A DNA stretch of 25,062 nt. It comes from Pezizomycotina sp. ARF18. Lineage: Eukaryota; Ascomycota. The notes beneath the pieces are model-generated. The model was not told the origin of the DNA. It did no database searches and saw only the letters and a program-made list of their open reading frames with translations. The stretch covers positions 1-25,062 of the forward strand of contig AZLU01000368.1 of the NCBI GenBank assembly GCA_002224055.1. The letters are read 5' to 3'. Positions 1-11,515 of the stretch are shown here, one piece after another (position 1 is the first letter of the stretch; every line of letters starts with the position of its first letter). A program made the position numbers and the translations under genes.

Positions 1-1506
1 ATTTGAGCTTTTACTTGTCCCTTTATGTGTTAAGGTTCTCTTTGTTTCTTGTTTGTTTGTTTTGGGGAAAGAGGATCGGTTGTTGCTATCATTAGATCAC
101 GGATTGCACAATCTAATCTCGCTCCTTCAAAATTTATGTAAAGATGTACACACACCGCAAAGGTGTGCTTGCATTGTCTGTCAACGGGAGTACGCTATAT
201 GATCATACCAGATAACTCCGAATCACGGTATGTTGACGCTATAGTCACTACGGCTTTCGTTTCTCCCAATAGCCCTTTCTTGATCTTTCCTTTTATATTA
301 TTTTTTCTTATAGACACATACTTTTTTTTTTTTTGAGAAAAAGGAAAGAAGTAGCTCCTGACGTATCTCTTGAACAATTATTCAGCCGAACACTTATTTT
401 CTGACATTCTTTTCACTTTTTACCGTAAATATCGGGATGTAGAAACGTATATGGGTTTTTTTACTTGGGGTTTAAACTTATTTTATTTTCGTCAAGCACT
501 TCAGCATTTCAGCGCGGACTTAGACTGTTTTTATGATCCGCTATGTAAGGTACCGCCGGTCTCCGTTCGCCTGCCCCTTTCTCAGGTACAGCTTAGGCGA
601 AACCATATAACCTCTATTACTTAATATTTCTCTCAATGTTTATCGGGCTTCATATCATTATAGCCTCATGTTTAAAATAAAAAACCTTTAGCCTAAATTG
701 TGGGAAGAAAAGAGACAAAAGAAATAGCCCTCTTCTGTCCAAGAGAACCCCACTATAATGATATACAAAGTATCTATCGCCGATATGGTCAAACATATCA
801 ACTGATTTTTTTATTTTTTTTTTTTTTTATTTTTATTTTATTTTATTTAAATTTTTTTTTTTTGGGAAGGAAAATAACCCCAAACAAATAAAAGAAGAAA
901 AGAAACTAGATAAGTATTTATTAACATTGCTAATATCCAATCCACGTCCACGTATCGATTCAGACGAAAAATGCCGATGCGGTGAGCAGATCAACCAACT
1001 GGTGCCGGATGCTGCTGAGTCTGCTCCGTTCGGCTGTCTTTCTCGTCCGTGTGGCGCGTTCCATGTGGGAGGTTCGATTCGGCAGTTGAACCCTTAAAAC
1101 GTTCGCCTTTTTCTTGTTACTTCTGCCCAGAGACGTGAGCTACTGAGTCTCATTGCGAGAGAAAAGAAAGAAAGAAAGAAAGGTAAAAAAAAAAGAATGA
1201 TCAGTTCAATATAGAGCTCGATCAATACATATGGATATATCTGGTAATTTTCGAAGCCCGAGCTAGAGAAGAGGCCTTTCGTATACGCCCACTAAGCAAC
1301 TACTATTAAGCTCAGAGCTATATTTCTACCATTTCTGTATTTCTTGTCTTTGGAGTTCTTAAAAATTGAATTCCATCAATGCATGGATTTTTGGCGACGT
1401 TTTCAAAAGTATTTGTACATCACTTCTTCTACTTTAACCGTGACGATATGTGCAGTGTGCACCATTCATATGACGGCCCCAAGCTACTTAGTGCTGTGTT
1501 CTCCAC

Positions 1507-1534
<28 letters not shown>
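1507..1534. repeat. A28 homopolymer
   Basis: Uninterrupted run of 28 A on the plus strand. I looked for a retroelement body and target-site duplication around it and found none that convinces. Confidence 0.95.
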
Positions 1535-1537
<3 letters not shown>

Positions 1538-1916
1538 CCGTATATTATTTACCACTTTACTGATTTAGGGTTATTCTTTAGAAGTGACTACTACAAGGTA
1601 TTTACTCGACAATTGTTGCTGATGTGCAAAACACGAGGCAAAAGAAAGATACGTTTGCTTGCGGGGCGCCCATATAATACACTAACCATGGTAAATACTC
1701 CGTATCCACGGGCCATTTCGTTTCAGAATGATTAAAATGGGACTCGGCCAGTCTCTAGAGCGGGCTCCGGGACGAAAGAGAAAAGGCTATGCCCGCCGGC
1801 TTGGAAGAGGCCCGCCCCATTTCAATGCGCGAACGCTCAGGCCTGCAGGTCTCTCTTTTTTCCGAGCACATACGTACTGGGGTATTGGGGGGTATAGTGG
1901 AGGTCAATAGAGGAGA

Positions 1917-1971
1917 AATAATAATAATAATAATAATAAATAATAATAATGATGATGAAAAAAAAAAAAAA
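1917..1971. repeat. (ATA)n / (GAT)n / A-run compound microsatellite
   Basis: About eleven ATA-type units with one slip, followed by three GAT-type units and then a 15-base A run. Confidence 0.9.
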
Positions 1972-2334
1972 CGATTGTTATCGGTACTCCGTAACTGCGA
2001 GGCCGATCTGTCTCCTGCTTGTCCTTTTTTGATTTTAATAAACGATCAGGACGAATGTTAACCACATGCTTGATAAGTACTTATGTAGACAAAAGAAATA
2101 CATTAATACTCAAGTGCGACATATACATGTAAACCGGGGAGGATTTTCGTGATTAAAAACTTTCGGTCTATGCGGTCTAAAAAGAGCAAGGATAACACCC
2201 CATATAGATGAAGCTTCCCGACGGTTTGTATATGATCGTAGGAATTTCTGATTGCGAATAACTTGGCTATTTTTTCATCGCTCCACATTTTCAATTCTAG
2301 TTGATTTTATTTCATTTTCATTTTCCTTTTCCAC

Positions 2335-2356
2335 AAAAAAAAAAAAAAAAAAAAAA
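2335..2356. repeat. A22 homopolymer
   Basis: Uninterrupted run of 22 A, preceded by a T/C-rich stretch. Confidence 0.95.
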
Positions 2357-2363
2357 GAGGAAC

Positions 2364-2390
2364 AATAATACTTAAATAATAATACTTAAA
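2364..2390. repeat. Tandem 13-base direct repeat
   Basis: AATAATACTTAAA occurs at 2364-2376 and again at 2378-2390, separated by one base. Each copy contains the TACTTA core that recurs elsewhere in the non-coding DNA. Confidence 0.9.
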
Positions 2391-2780
2391 AAGTAAGAAT
2401 AAATAATAGTAGTTACGTTACTTGAGTACTTATATGTTTAGTCTTGCTTGTTTCGAAACCACTTTGTGCGCTTATAGCAACATCTCTTTAGATAGTGCGC
2501 CGTAGGCAGGGCTTTTAGCGTCTTTTTTTCTAGGCGTTGAGGTTCAAAATATTTTAATTTTATTTTATTTTTTTGTATGGTAAAGCGCTCATTTTTGCAA
2601 ATTTTTGTGCTGTTTTCGAGGTGTCGGCGCCCTCTCACCTCGGTAAGTACTGGAATACTGGAAAAAAGCACCCACGCTAAATACCCTGGCCGTAGGCCTT
2701 TCTCCCCAAGTTGCGTGTAGATGGTAAGGTAGCTGGTGCGTGGGGGCAGGAAGACGCCAATTGGATAAACTAGTTGTTTA

Positions 2781-2804
2781 TTTTTTTTTTTTTTTTTTTT
2801 TTTT
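2781..2804. repeat. T24 homopolymer
   Basis: Uninterrupted run of 24 T. Confidence 0.95.
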
Positions 2805-3594
2805 CCCTTTCTGCACTTGGCGAAGCCGCCCAGCTGTCAAGTACCTTTGAATTTAATTTTTCTCATGATTGCGATAGTTCGGATGCCAATTGGTGGTGTT
2901 GAACACCAAAAAAGGTAATACGATCCCTTCCATGCAGTTTAATGAGCAAAGGTAAACCGATTACCAGCCAATATCCTAACGGTAAATATACTAATTGTCT
3001 TACGAGAAAGATGAGTATTACTACGTTAAGTACTGAGTAGTGTATCACAAGTTGGATTAGTGATTACTATCGATTTTTTTTTTCCCGAGATGGGGTCGCT
3101 CTTTGCGTGTTCCATTCCGTATTCTGAGCTATCTAAGCGGACCCGCACGCATATATACGGTGGCAAACGCCTAACTTTCAACCCGTCGGGTCACAGATCC
3201 TTTCTTCTCCTTCTCCAGAATTCCTCCAGTATATCGCTAATAGTAGTAATAGTCGTAAGCAATTATAAGAGTATATATCACTGCACTTCATATTATTATC
3301 CTTAGGCTTGTTCTTTCAATTTAATCAAACGGGACTAGTACTACCCTTGTTTCTGCGACGTCAAGAAAGGGTCTAGTGGCAATCCTAGTATCTGGAAACA
3401 ACGCTATAAACTCGTTTACGAGAAACAACGGGCGAAAGAAAAAAATAAATAATATATCAAAGTCAGTCTCGGACCTTAGTATATATAAACTAATATTATA
3501 TAAAATCTGATATGTATTTTATCTCGAGCTAGAAAACTTTTGAGTTGGGTTCAGTTTGGATCCGAATATTCGTTCCCAAAAGGGAAAAAAAAGG

Positions 3595-3615
3595 AAAAAA
3601 AAAAAAAAAAAAAAC
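3595..3615. repeat. A21 homopolymer
   Basis: Run of 21 A at the end of a longer A-rich stretch starting near 3585. Confidence 0.9.
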
Positions 3616-3690
3616 TATATTATTTAATTAAATACGCTGGCAATTTTAAAATTCTTCATAAGGTTGTTTCCTCGCATAGCTCTTTCGTTT

Positions 3691-3712
3691 CAACAACAAC
3701 AACAACAACAAC
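3691..3712. repeat. (CAA)7 microsatellite
   Basis: Seven perfect CAA units. In one frame it would read as threonines, but no coding context surrounds it. Confidence 0.9.
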
Positions 3713-4301
3713 CATATCTCTGGAAGAATACTTGAGGGATGAAGCAACCCTCAGGATGTTTCCACATGCTTTTAAAATGGACGAAAATTTCCATATATAT
3801 AGCTCATTTTACCCTGTCTCAATAATTTAGCCACATTTATCCCAAGAACGTGACGTGACACCTGTAATCCTAGAGTCCCAGCCGATATAGCGCAAACGCC
3901 TCCGAATGGTCATAACAGGCCCAAGAAGCTTCCGCGGATACTTAAACTCGGATCTTACCCTGTCAGGTGATTAGCGCTTAGTTACAAGAAACATACTATG
4001 CACCCGAGCATTTCCGGATTCCATTGAGCTAAGTAAACGGCCTCTTAAAATTCAAATGGTATTTTACCAGGGCTTTGGTTCGATCAAAAAGAAGAACATC
4101 GTCCTGGGCTCGAGGTGAGAACAGGCATGTTAAAACTGAAGTGGGGTTTCCCCCTTGTTCAGTTCCCAATCTCCAAAGTTTCCGCCGTGGCTTGAAACTG
4201 ATCAAAGATAAAGGTGGGAAAGGATAAATTCGCCTCAATGAAAGTCGTCATGATAACTCTCAACGGTATCACGAAATGCAAAAATTAATAGCAATTTAAA
4301 C

Positions 4302-4350
4302 AAATAAATAAATAAATAAATAAATAGACAGATAAAAATAAAAATAAAAA
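4302..4350. repeat. (AAAT)n and (AAAAT)n tract
   Basis: About six AAAT units (4302-4326), followed after a short gap by AAAAT-type units (about 4332-4350). Confidence 0.85.
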
Positions 4351-4394
4351 TACTTAAATAAATAATTATGAGGTACAAGTCGTCCTGTACCTGC

Positions 4395-4410
4395 TTTTTT
4401 TTTTTTTTTT
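4395..4410. repeat. T16 homopolymer
   Basis: Run of 16 T. Confidence 0.9.
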
Positions 4411-4653
4411 CTCTTTTAATTTACATTTTACATGTCCAATTATCACCACGGACGAGGATACTCTGCGTATACATCTATATACAGGAGAGTGTACAATATT
4501 GTAGAAATATATATTTAATCTCTAGCTTTTCTTCCTTTTCTGTAGCGAAGGCTTCCATGCGTCAGGCACCACGCGGCGCGGAAAACCCGCTTATTGGAGC
4601 CGATGTATATTTGCACTCTGTTTTCATTCTGGTATTATTCTAGCCATTATCTG

Positions 4654-4690
4654 TTTTTTTTTTTTTTTTTTTTTTTTTCTTTTTTTTTTT
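4654..4690. repeat. T25 plus T11 tract
   Basis: A run of 25 T, one C, then 11 further T. Confidence 0.9.
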
Positions 4691-5189
4691 CTAGGCTTTC
4701 ACGAGTTTCCAGCAAAACTTTTTTTTTACTTTGGCCCTTGCATGACAGGGAAGCTTCCACTCCGGCTGGAAGACTCCGCTTTTGGATATAGCTCCGTCGC
4801 CAGCTCTAAATAGAACAAAACTATGTATTCTGAGTTGTACTCGTTATACAATTAATAATACTTAATAACGACAATAATGATGTATATACTGGTAAACTGG
4901 GAATTAATCATCTCGAGTAGGTAATTTAGTAATGTATATACTTTATATCGTACTTTTGGTTTCAATCCCTAGCCTCCTACCCTTGTCTTTTCAAACCTCT
5001 CTGCACTGCTCTAAACCATCGCCACCGACGGTGATGATACATCTACTGTTGCCTACTCGAACATTCTTCGCCCAGCTAGTGCACACGAGTTGAAATGGCT
5101 CTAACCCCAAGGAGTTAGAACTGGCCTTGCCAATCAATCATACCACCAAACAACCTCGGGAGCTTCAGTGCATCATATTATTATTAGGG

Positions 5190-5209
5190 AAAAAAAAAAA
5201 AAAAAAAAA
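5190..5209. repeat. A20 homopolymer
   Basis: Run of 20 A. Confidence 0.95.
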
Positions 5210-7700
5210 GGCACCTTAATCATACCAACGCCTTCCCAAACCTCATTCCACCCCAGAATTATTAGCAAAAAGGGAAGCTTAGAGCCCTCCCGAAATTACC
5301 TGAGACATTACTCTCGAGCGCGTGGCAAGCAAGCGATTGTATCGTCTGGAGAATAGGCTTATGACTTTTTTTTCCTTTGCCATGCGGCCGCCCTTTGCTC
5401 TTTCCATCATCGTATAGCAGTAATATATATGTTTTTTAATCTTCCATTTCTGTTTCTTCCCTCCACGTGGGAAGTTGCTGCCGACGCCCCAGAAAATATA
5501 GTGTTTCTAGTAGAACCGACCATATCCTAGCAAGATAATTCATCGAATACGTAGGAAATTGAATTGAAAGTATCTCCAGAAAAAAAATAATCAAAAAAAT
5601 ATTAACAAAACCAAGGTACAATGCCCATGGGGTTCAATCTCCACTTTATTTTTTTCGTTCGTCTTTTTTTTTTTCGTTTTTTTTGCCTTCTCTGTTCTGG
5701 GACTTTCATACTTGGGCCAGGTGGAGGTATATCCTTACTACTAAAGGTAGTACTTAGCGTAGATGAAATAAACGCCCTCCAATACCTCAACGGTGGGTTT
5801 TTGTTTAACACGAAGATAGTGGCAAATAGCGCCAGGGCGAGGGAAGTGATCTTCCTTTCTTATACCCACTCTACCGATCATTTGAGAGATGAATTAAGTT
5901 TATCAAATAAAATAAAATAAAATAAAGTAAACATAAAACGTGTATTGCTTAAGTTCTTAATCCGACAAAATAGTCGAGCCGGTAAGCCATGATAACGACT
6001 TCCTCGCATATATCGGCTTCAGCATCACGAAAACTGTAAAAAACGAGCTGATCTGAAAACAAGTTTATCATATATTAATATTTGGCTGCAACAAAAAGTC
6101 GTCGTATGGGTATGCGCATCCACCATTGGGTACAAAACTGTAGCGATTAAAACTCTCTTACTACTTTGTGTTAGAGGGGGAGAGGAAACCGTTTCGTGAC
6201 GGATCTCATAGCCCCATGCATGTCTCGAAAGATAATGAAGGTTGCTGCTGCTCAGCAAAAGTTGCTCTTCAAACACTACGAGAGGAAGATAAATAAAATT
6301 TAAGTACCTCAGCTGCACACGACTGCATTATTCTGTCTCTCTCTTCACGTCTCGCTTGCACGCACGAATTATTTTTCGCTCGCTTGTGACGACGAGAGGA
6401 AGGATCCGATCCAACAAATTTTTTTTCGCTGAGCAAAATATTCATCAGCTTTGTTCTATATTTGGCTAAACGACCCGAATAACACTTTTTTCCTTTCTTT
6501 AAAACAACCCCGGGCTATAGTAGTATTTATTAACAACAATATACGCTCGTGCCTTTATATAAATTGAAGCGATGCGGAACAGGACGCAATAAAATTGACT
6601 CGGCTACTACTACTATTTCCTTCAACCGATGTACAATTTCAAGATCCTGTTTGTATTCAACTGAATTGTTCAACCCTATACAAATCGCAATTTGGGTGTC
6701 TTGCATGCAAGGGCACTGAAACGTAACGTTAACGTTTTTTTTTTTTTCTGAATATCTTTCTCGCAGACTTTTTCACATTTCGAGGTCGTGACATTTGACT
6801 TGGATGACTTTCTATCTTTAAATAACCTGCGAGCGCGCGAGCGAGCTGAGCCGTCGCGTTTCGGTTTTCTGTTCGTTGCGAAATGTGTTGTGTGTTGGGA
6901 GAAGAAAAAAATCGATGCAAAAGCGGAGGATAACATCGCTTTGAGGTCTACGAGCTGTCGGGGGTTCAGCTCGAACCGGGGTCGCGGTCGTGGATCACGG
7001 CCTAGTGCCACTAAATGGCAAAGTAGCTACTTGGAGCTAATACACCTAGTACTCTCGCACAATGTAACGGCTTCTGATCTCCATTGCTGCTGCATAAGAT
7101 CGAAAAGACGGACTGGCCTCGAAATCAGTTAAACTTAACAACAAACCTAGACCACTTTGTAAGACACTCGTCTTGTTCACGTGCTGAGCGGAGCTGTATG
7201 ATCAATAATGTATATCATATAAGTACTATCAAAAATCATGTTTTATCAAACCCCACGTACCGGTACGGTCACCCCCGCGAGAAATCAGCTCCACCTTTCT
7301 CGAATTTCGCACCTATTCTCAAAGTTGACATTTTCCCGGACCGTTATAACAATAATTGGTCAACTAATCACGATAGTAACATATCTGTTCAAATCATTAT
7401 CATCGTTTTTATTCTGACAAGGGCAACCCTTGTTCGTTTCTACTTTGATCATCATGAACATCACATTCTTAAAAAAAAAAAGCTCCTTTTACGTGATAAT
7501 AATGAATACTGTTTATTTCGTATAGATAGTCTTTTCTTACCTTTAAGGAGGTATTTTGCTTTTGAAGGATATAACCAGTATCTGCACACGGCAGTAGTAA
7601 TATTCCGTATATATATATACTTCATCAACCAAACTCGTTCTCGCAAGAGGATAAACGAGAAATTATTCGCCGGCAAAAAACGACGGTAAATACTGCACTT

Positions 7701-7747
7701 AATAATGATGATGATAATAATAATAATAATACAACATCATCATTATT
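7701..7747. repeat. Inverted repeat around an (ATA)n spacer
   Basis: AATAATGATGATG (7701-7713) is the exact reverse complement of CATCATCATTATT (7735-7747), with a 21-base mostly ATA-repeat spacer. In RNA it would form a 13-bp hairpin. Both arms are simple sequence, so it could be a by-product of microsatellite growth. Confidence 0.85.
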
Positions 7748-8705
7748 GTCACAATTGCACAAAATGAACCTAGTCTCTCGATACGTCAAGGTGGAAAACC
7801 TCCACTCCACTCCCAGACAAGGAAATCCTAGCCGGAGTAGACCCTTTGATTTCCAATGGCCCATTGTTCATTTAATTTTGCCTATTTCATTTTATTTAAA
7901 CAATGTTGTCTATATTTATCGGGAACGTCCACGTAATCCAGTTATTGCAAAAGTACGGTAAATTACAATCATCCAATCTCTCGACTTGGGAATATCCACA
8001 CCTTGCATGAATATAGAAAAAAACATGAAATTTGACAAAATAGCATCGCCTAGGTTCGGAGTGTCAACGGTCGAGATCACCATGTTTTCCTTTTGTTCTC
8101 TCTCCTCTGTTCTAGAGTTATTATACTCAGACACCTGGCAAAACAAAATCACCGTGCCGAATAATCAAAATAGGATAAAAATAGAAATTTAAATCACAAA
8201 TGACAGCCTTACGGCGATATAATTTCAAGGCTAAACGATATCTTTTTTTCATGACTTTCCTATCTTCTCAGTTTATTAACTTATTTTATTTATTTATGAA
8301 AGATACATATGACACCCTTGACGATGCAGCTGTTTGTGATTTGAACCGTCTTTATTTCGGACGATTGATGAAACCCATGAAGTAAATAAACAGAAACACA
8401 AAGGACGATAGTGGATAACGCGATTAGAGACGTTTACCAAATGTAAATGAACGGCGACAAGTATTGATAGCGGAGTACTCTTTCCGTGTCCGCGATTCGT
8501 ATGAAGGCGCGGCATTTGTTACCTCAAGTTGGACGTAAGAGATCATTTTCCAACCTTTGACACCGGCGAAAGAGGATGAATAAAATGCTGCGCTATTAAT
8601 ATAGTTTGTTTGATCTTCTTTGTTTAATTTTTTTCCCTTTTTGCTTTTCCGGTATCGCGGAACGGAAGGGGTCGTGGGGTTTGATGTTTGTGATTAGATC
8701 CCGTA

Positions 8706-10404
8706 TCATCTCTTCGAGACCTTCCGAGCTTCCCGGGATCGCGCTTCTCTCCCTCCTCCCGATCAAACGGATACGGTCGACACGTACGCACTCCGCACCA
8801 TCTTCGGCTTCGACAATGAATATTGTAAGCGTGCTGACGGCCTGGAATTGACGAAGCGGGGTTGATGACGACAGTCCCGTTCTTCCACTGATCCGATCAA
8901 TTCGATCAGCTGGGTCTCCTCACGCGATTCCGCGTCGTCGAACCTAAGATGTGCGGCTATCGTATACAGCTTGATTGTCTTGGCCTCTTTGGCGCTTCAA
9001 TCGTCATCCTCGTCCTCCTTGGGCAATGACGTAATCTGCAGCTGGAAGAGCTGACTGTAGAGCTGAACGGGACGAATAGCATGAGCTGCTCATCAGTGTC
9101 GCTTTCAACCCAATCGGCACCATTACCACCGCTACCGTCGTCTTCGCTTTAACCTTTGCCCCCACCGTTTCCGCTCAGATCCGACGGCTTATCAACCGAG
9201 AAAAGCATCCGTACGCCTCCAAGCTCGCTCTTGCGTTCATGATTCGAGCCCTTTGATGTCGATTTCGCCGCTAACGCTCGAGTAACCTTTGGCCCCTCTC
9301 AGCCAGCCACTCATTCGAGATCCGATGACGTCGCCGCCCGTCTCAGCATAGAGGGTCTTGACAATATTCGTTAGCTTTGCAGGATCGCTCCCTGAACCCT
9401 TTCTGTTTCCGTGCCGTTCTTGAAGACTACAAAGGTGGGCATGCGTATATACTCACTCTACGCATTAGCTTTTAGAGCCAGGGTTTTGCGAGACCTGAGA
9501 GTGGCTCAGTTGACAGCTAGGGCAGTTCATCATCAGGAGCCCTCGGGCAATTTTTGAGCTAGCTCGAACTCGAGAGCGACCAACAAGGGGAGGATCTAAG
9601 CAATGCGTTGAGCTGACGGGAAACCACTCACGCGGTGACATTATTAGCCTTAGCTATGGTGCTCTGCTTATCCACGTCAACCTTCGCGAATGCCATCTTG
9701 CCACTCTCTAATAGAAGGCGGGAAGATAAGCTAGTTAGCGTGATACAATAAAATGGCAAGGCTGCCCTTGCTCTTTGAATAAAAAGAAAAATAATAAATA
9801 AATAATCACGGAAACTGAAGATGCACATCGATCTGGGCAACGATGAATCTAGGTAAGAATGTAAGGACAGAGCGTTTTGTTTGTGATTTGTTCGGCATAG
9901 TAGAGGGGCAGGGTAAGCATGCCTGAGATTGTGATGCGAGCTTCTCGTATAGCGGAGCCACGGCTTTACATGGCCGCACCAGGTTGCGAAACTAGGCATG
10001 GTAGAAAAAGATTAGCTAAGAAAGACCCAAGCTACTTTATGTGGAGCAGATGCTATGCTTATCAAGGTCTCCCGGTTAGCTCCCATGCCTAAGGGACAGC
10101 CCTGTTTCAGAGCATGGGAGAGGAGATTCAAAGGGCTGAGGGATCAAGCTAGCTGGTCTTTGCCTCAGCTTATACTTAAATCTTTCCTTCTCATTTTTTG
10201 TTCGAAACCGCCTGAGCTCTTTTCTTTTCCCTTATATCTTTCTGAACATTTTCCTTTCTTGTTGTTTGATGATATCACCCGAGGAGTAGTTTTGAGTAGT
10301 CGCTAAGGATGAGGGATGGGCTGAAACGTACAGTCTACTACGACGACGCGTGTATTCTTGATGAGCTGCTCGAGCTCGGCTGGAGAGTTTATGTGCTTCG
10401 CCAT
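8706..10404 (-). CDS. txl1: Thioredoxin with C-terminal PITH domain (TXNL1/Txl1 family)
   Basis: Cytosolic thioredoxin-like reductase. Family members (human TXNL1, S. pombe Txl1) bind the 26S proteasome through the PITH domain. Exon 1, 10404..10332, starts at ATG in a good context (TACCATGG) and encodes MAKHINSP...VVVVD. Exon 2, 9991..9923, carries the FFATWCGPCKAVAP redox active site. Exon 3, about 9705..9632, encodes GKMAFAKVDVDKQ. Exon 4, about 9443..8706, begins at MPTFVVFKNG, passes an acidic and glycine-rich linker, enters the PITH domain at GADWVESDTDEQLMLFVPF and ends ...GEKRDPGKLGKVSKR-stop. The expected product is about 320 residues, usual for the family. The frame breaks about ten times: WCGPC requires one more C at 9972-9973 (GGCC for GGCCC), and exon 2 needs a fourth T at 9989-9991. 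Intron 1 (340 bases) and intron 3 (about 188) are long for this window. I read the breaks as sequence error, not loss of function. Confidence 0.92.
9444..9631 (-). other. Intron 3 of the thioredoxin-PITH gene, acceptor apparently damaged
   Basis: The donor GTGAGT at 9631..9626 interrupts an alanine codon (GC|). The protein resumes at the conserved A-M-P-T-F, but the bases before the ATG are TATATACGC with no AG in the right phase. One lost A (TATATACAGC) would give a normal CAG acceptor and restore the alanine codon. Inferred from family conservation. Confidence 0.6.
9992..10331 (-). other. Intron 1 of the thioredoxin-PITH gene
   Basis: The donor GTACGT (10331..10326) and acceptor CTAG (ending 9992) split the phenylalanine codon after VVVVD. 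At 340 bases it is the longest intron in the window. It contains the nested hairpin at 10080-10120. Confidence 0.8.
10080..10120. repeat. Nested inverted repeat inside intron 1
   Basis: CTCCCATGC (10080-10088) pairs perfectly with GCATGGGAG (10112-10120). The 23-base loop holds a second small stem, AGGG/CCCT, around ACAG. It is visible in either strand's transcript. No known RNA family is recognised. Confidence 0.8.
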
Positions 10405-10590
10405 GGTAGCAGCAGGGTTGTATATTACTAGTAGTAACTAAGTAGCAGTACGTGTGACGCTGAATCTAAAGGCGATGAGTATATGTGGTGCTTATGTCGT
10501 TCGAGGACAACCGCAAGCTGAGTGTTCGTGGATGGTGGCGGTTTCGAGAGTGATGATTACTTAGTATCAGCTGTGCTGCAAGACAGAAGC

Positions 10591-10615
10591 TTTTTTTTTT
10601 TTTTTTTTTTTTTTT
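10591..10615. repeat. T25 homopolymer
   Basis: Run of 25 T about 190 bases upstream of the thioredoxin start codon. On the coding strand it is an A tract of the kind that disfavours nucleosomes in fungal promoters. Confidence 0.95.
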
Positions 10616-10966
10616 GGCCGCGGGAGATTCGTACTGCCTGTACTACCTTGAAGCGCTTTCCTGCTTTGTCACCCACGCTCTTTCAAAATTCAACTGACTT
10701 TTGTTGTACTGTACACGCATACTTTTTTTTAGCTTAAAAATATTAATCACTACTAGCAACTACTGGTGTTGATCCTTCTTGATTAAAAAGGCTCTTGTTA
10801 ACTAACATACCTCGATTATTCGATGGAAGTATACAAAGGCCTAAGTGATACCCGATGGTATGCGAGATAAAAATGTTAGGATGAGCTGAATCGCCTCAAG
10901 CCGCAAAGCCCTGCTCTTCGTATCAATATCTGGCTTCTCTTTCCTTTGCATTATTATTAACTACCC

Positions 10967-10981
10967 AAAAAAAAAAAAAAA
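10967..10981. repeat. A15 homopolymer
   Basis: Run of 15 A, about 560 bases upstream of the thioredoxin start. Confidence 0.9.
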
Positions 10982-11424
10982 TTCCCTACCTTCTTCCTTT
11001 CGATTTTGTTTCCTATTGTTATTATTTGTTTAGTCAAAAGTGCTCAGGGCTCTCCATTCAAGCAAGCCCAAGGATGTCGTGCGTCGTCATGCCTCGAAAG
11101 GCAACTGTCTGAAACGATATATAAACCCATATATTCACAATCACTTCACCCAAACCCAGATCCCAGAACCCACAGCGATATCAGTACTTAGCAAGTAGAA
11201 TAGTGGGTGTAGATAGAATGTAGGTTCGTGCGGTCGTCCGTGCATGCATGATAATATTATTAAATAATACAGATAGTTACATGCACCGCATGTGCTTTCT
11301 AGAGAGAGCAGTACGGAGGATGTAAATAATTATATCGGTGAAGATTAACGTTGTACTGTACGTACCTTACACATTTAGCTCAATTGATAAACCCATTCAG
11401 TCACAATCGAGATGGCTTGCTTCT

Positions 11425-11425
<1 letters not shown>

Positions 11426-11456
<31 letters not shown>
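11426..11456. repeat. T31 homopolymer
   Basis: Run of 31 T, the longest homopolymer in the window. Confidence 0.95.
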
Positions 11457-11457
<1 letters not shown>

Positions 11458-11515
11458 TGGGAGAAGTTTGAAGAATGATTTACCAAGTACGAAAAAAATT
11501 TTTTTGATAAACAAA

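Larger units (their letters stand above)
1..8705. other. Long AT-rich non-coding stretch
   Basis: About 8.7 kb with no gene I can support on either strand. The open frames are short, low-complexity and unlike any family I recognise; the longest (7084..7689 plus) has no domain or splice logic. The stretch holds A/T homopolymers of 16-28 bases and (ATA)n, (CAA)n and (AAAT)n tracts, listed separately. A GC-richer patch at 6800-7060 has several small hairpins. Given the indels seen in the real genes, a fast-evolving or short gene could be hidden here, so absence of genes is only moderately certain. Confidence 0.6.

Noticed and set aside
1060-1095. GGTTCGATTC resembling a tRNA B box
   Set aside because: The surrounding bases do not form a T stem, and no A box or acceptor stem pairs at the right distance.
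1400-1540. A28 run as the tail of a LINE or SINE insertion
   Set aside because: No element body, no internal promoter boxes and no convincing target-site duplication around it.
6960-7013. GGTTCGAGC on the minus strand with a TGGC A-box-like sequence, considered as a tRNA or relic
   Set aside because: T stem and acceptor stem do not pair; only loose box similarity. Kept as a hairpin cluster instead.
7084-7689. Open frame of about 200 codons, plus strand
   Set aside because: No domain, no codon bias, long runs of Ile/Phe/Tyr from AT-rich DNA, no splice context. Length alone is not enough in this composition.
8706-10404. Calling the three genes pseudogenes
   Set aside because: Protein motifs are intact on both sides of every break and the breaks are one-base losses in runs shared by three unrelated genes. 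Sequence error fits better than decay.
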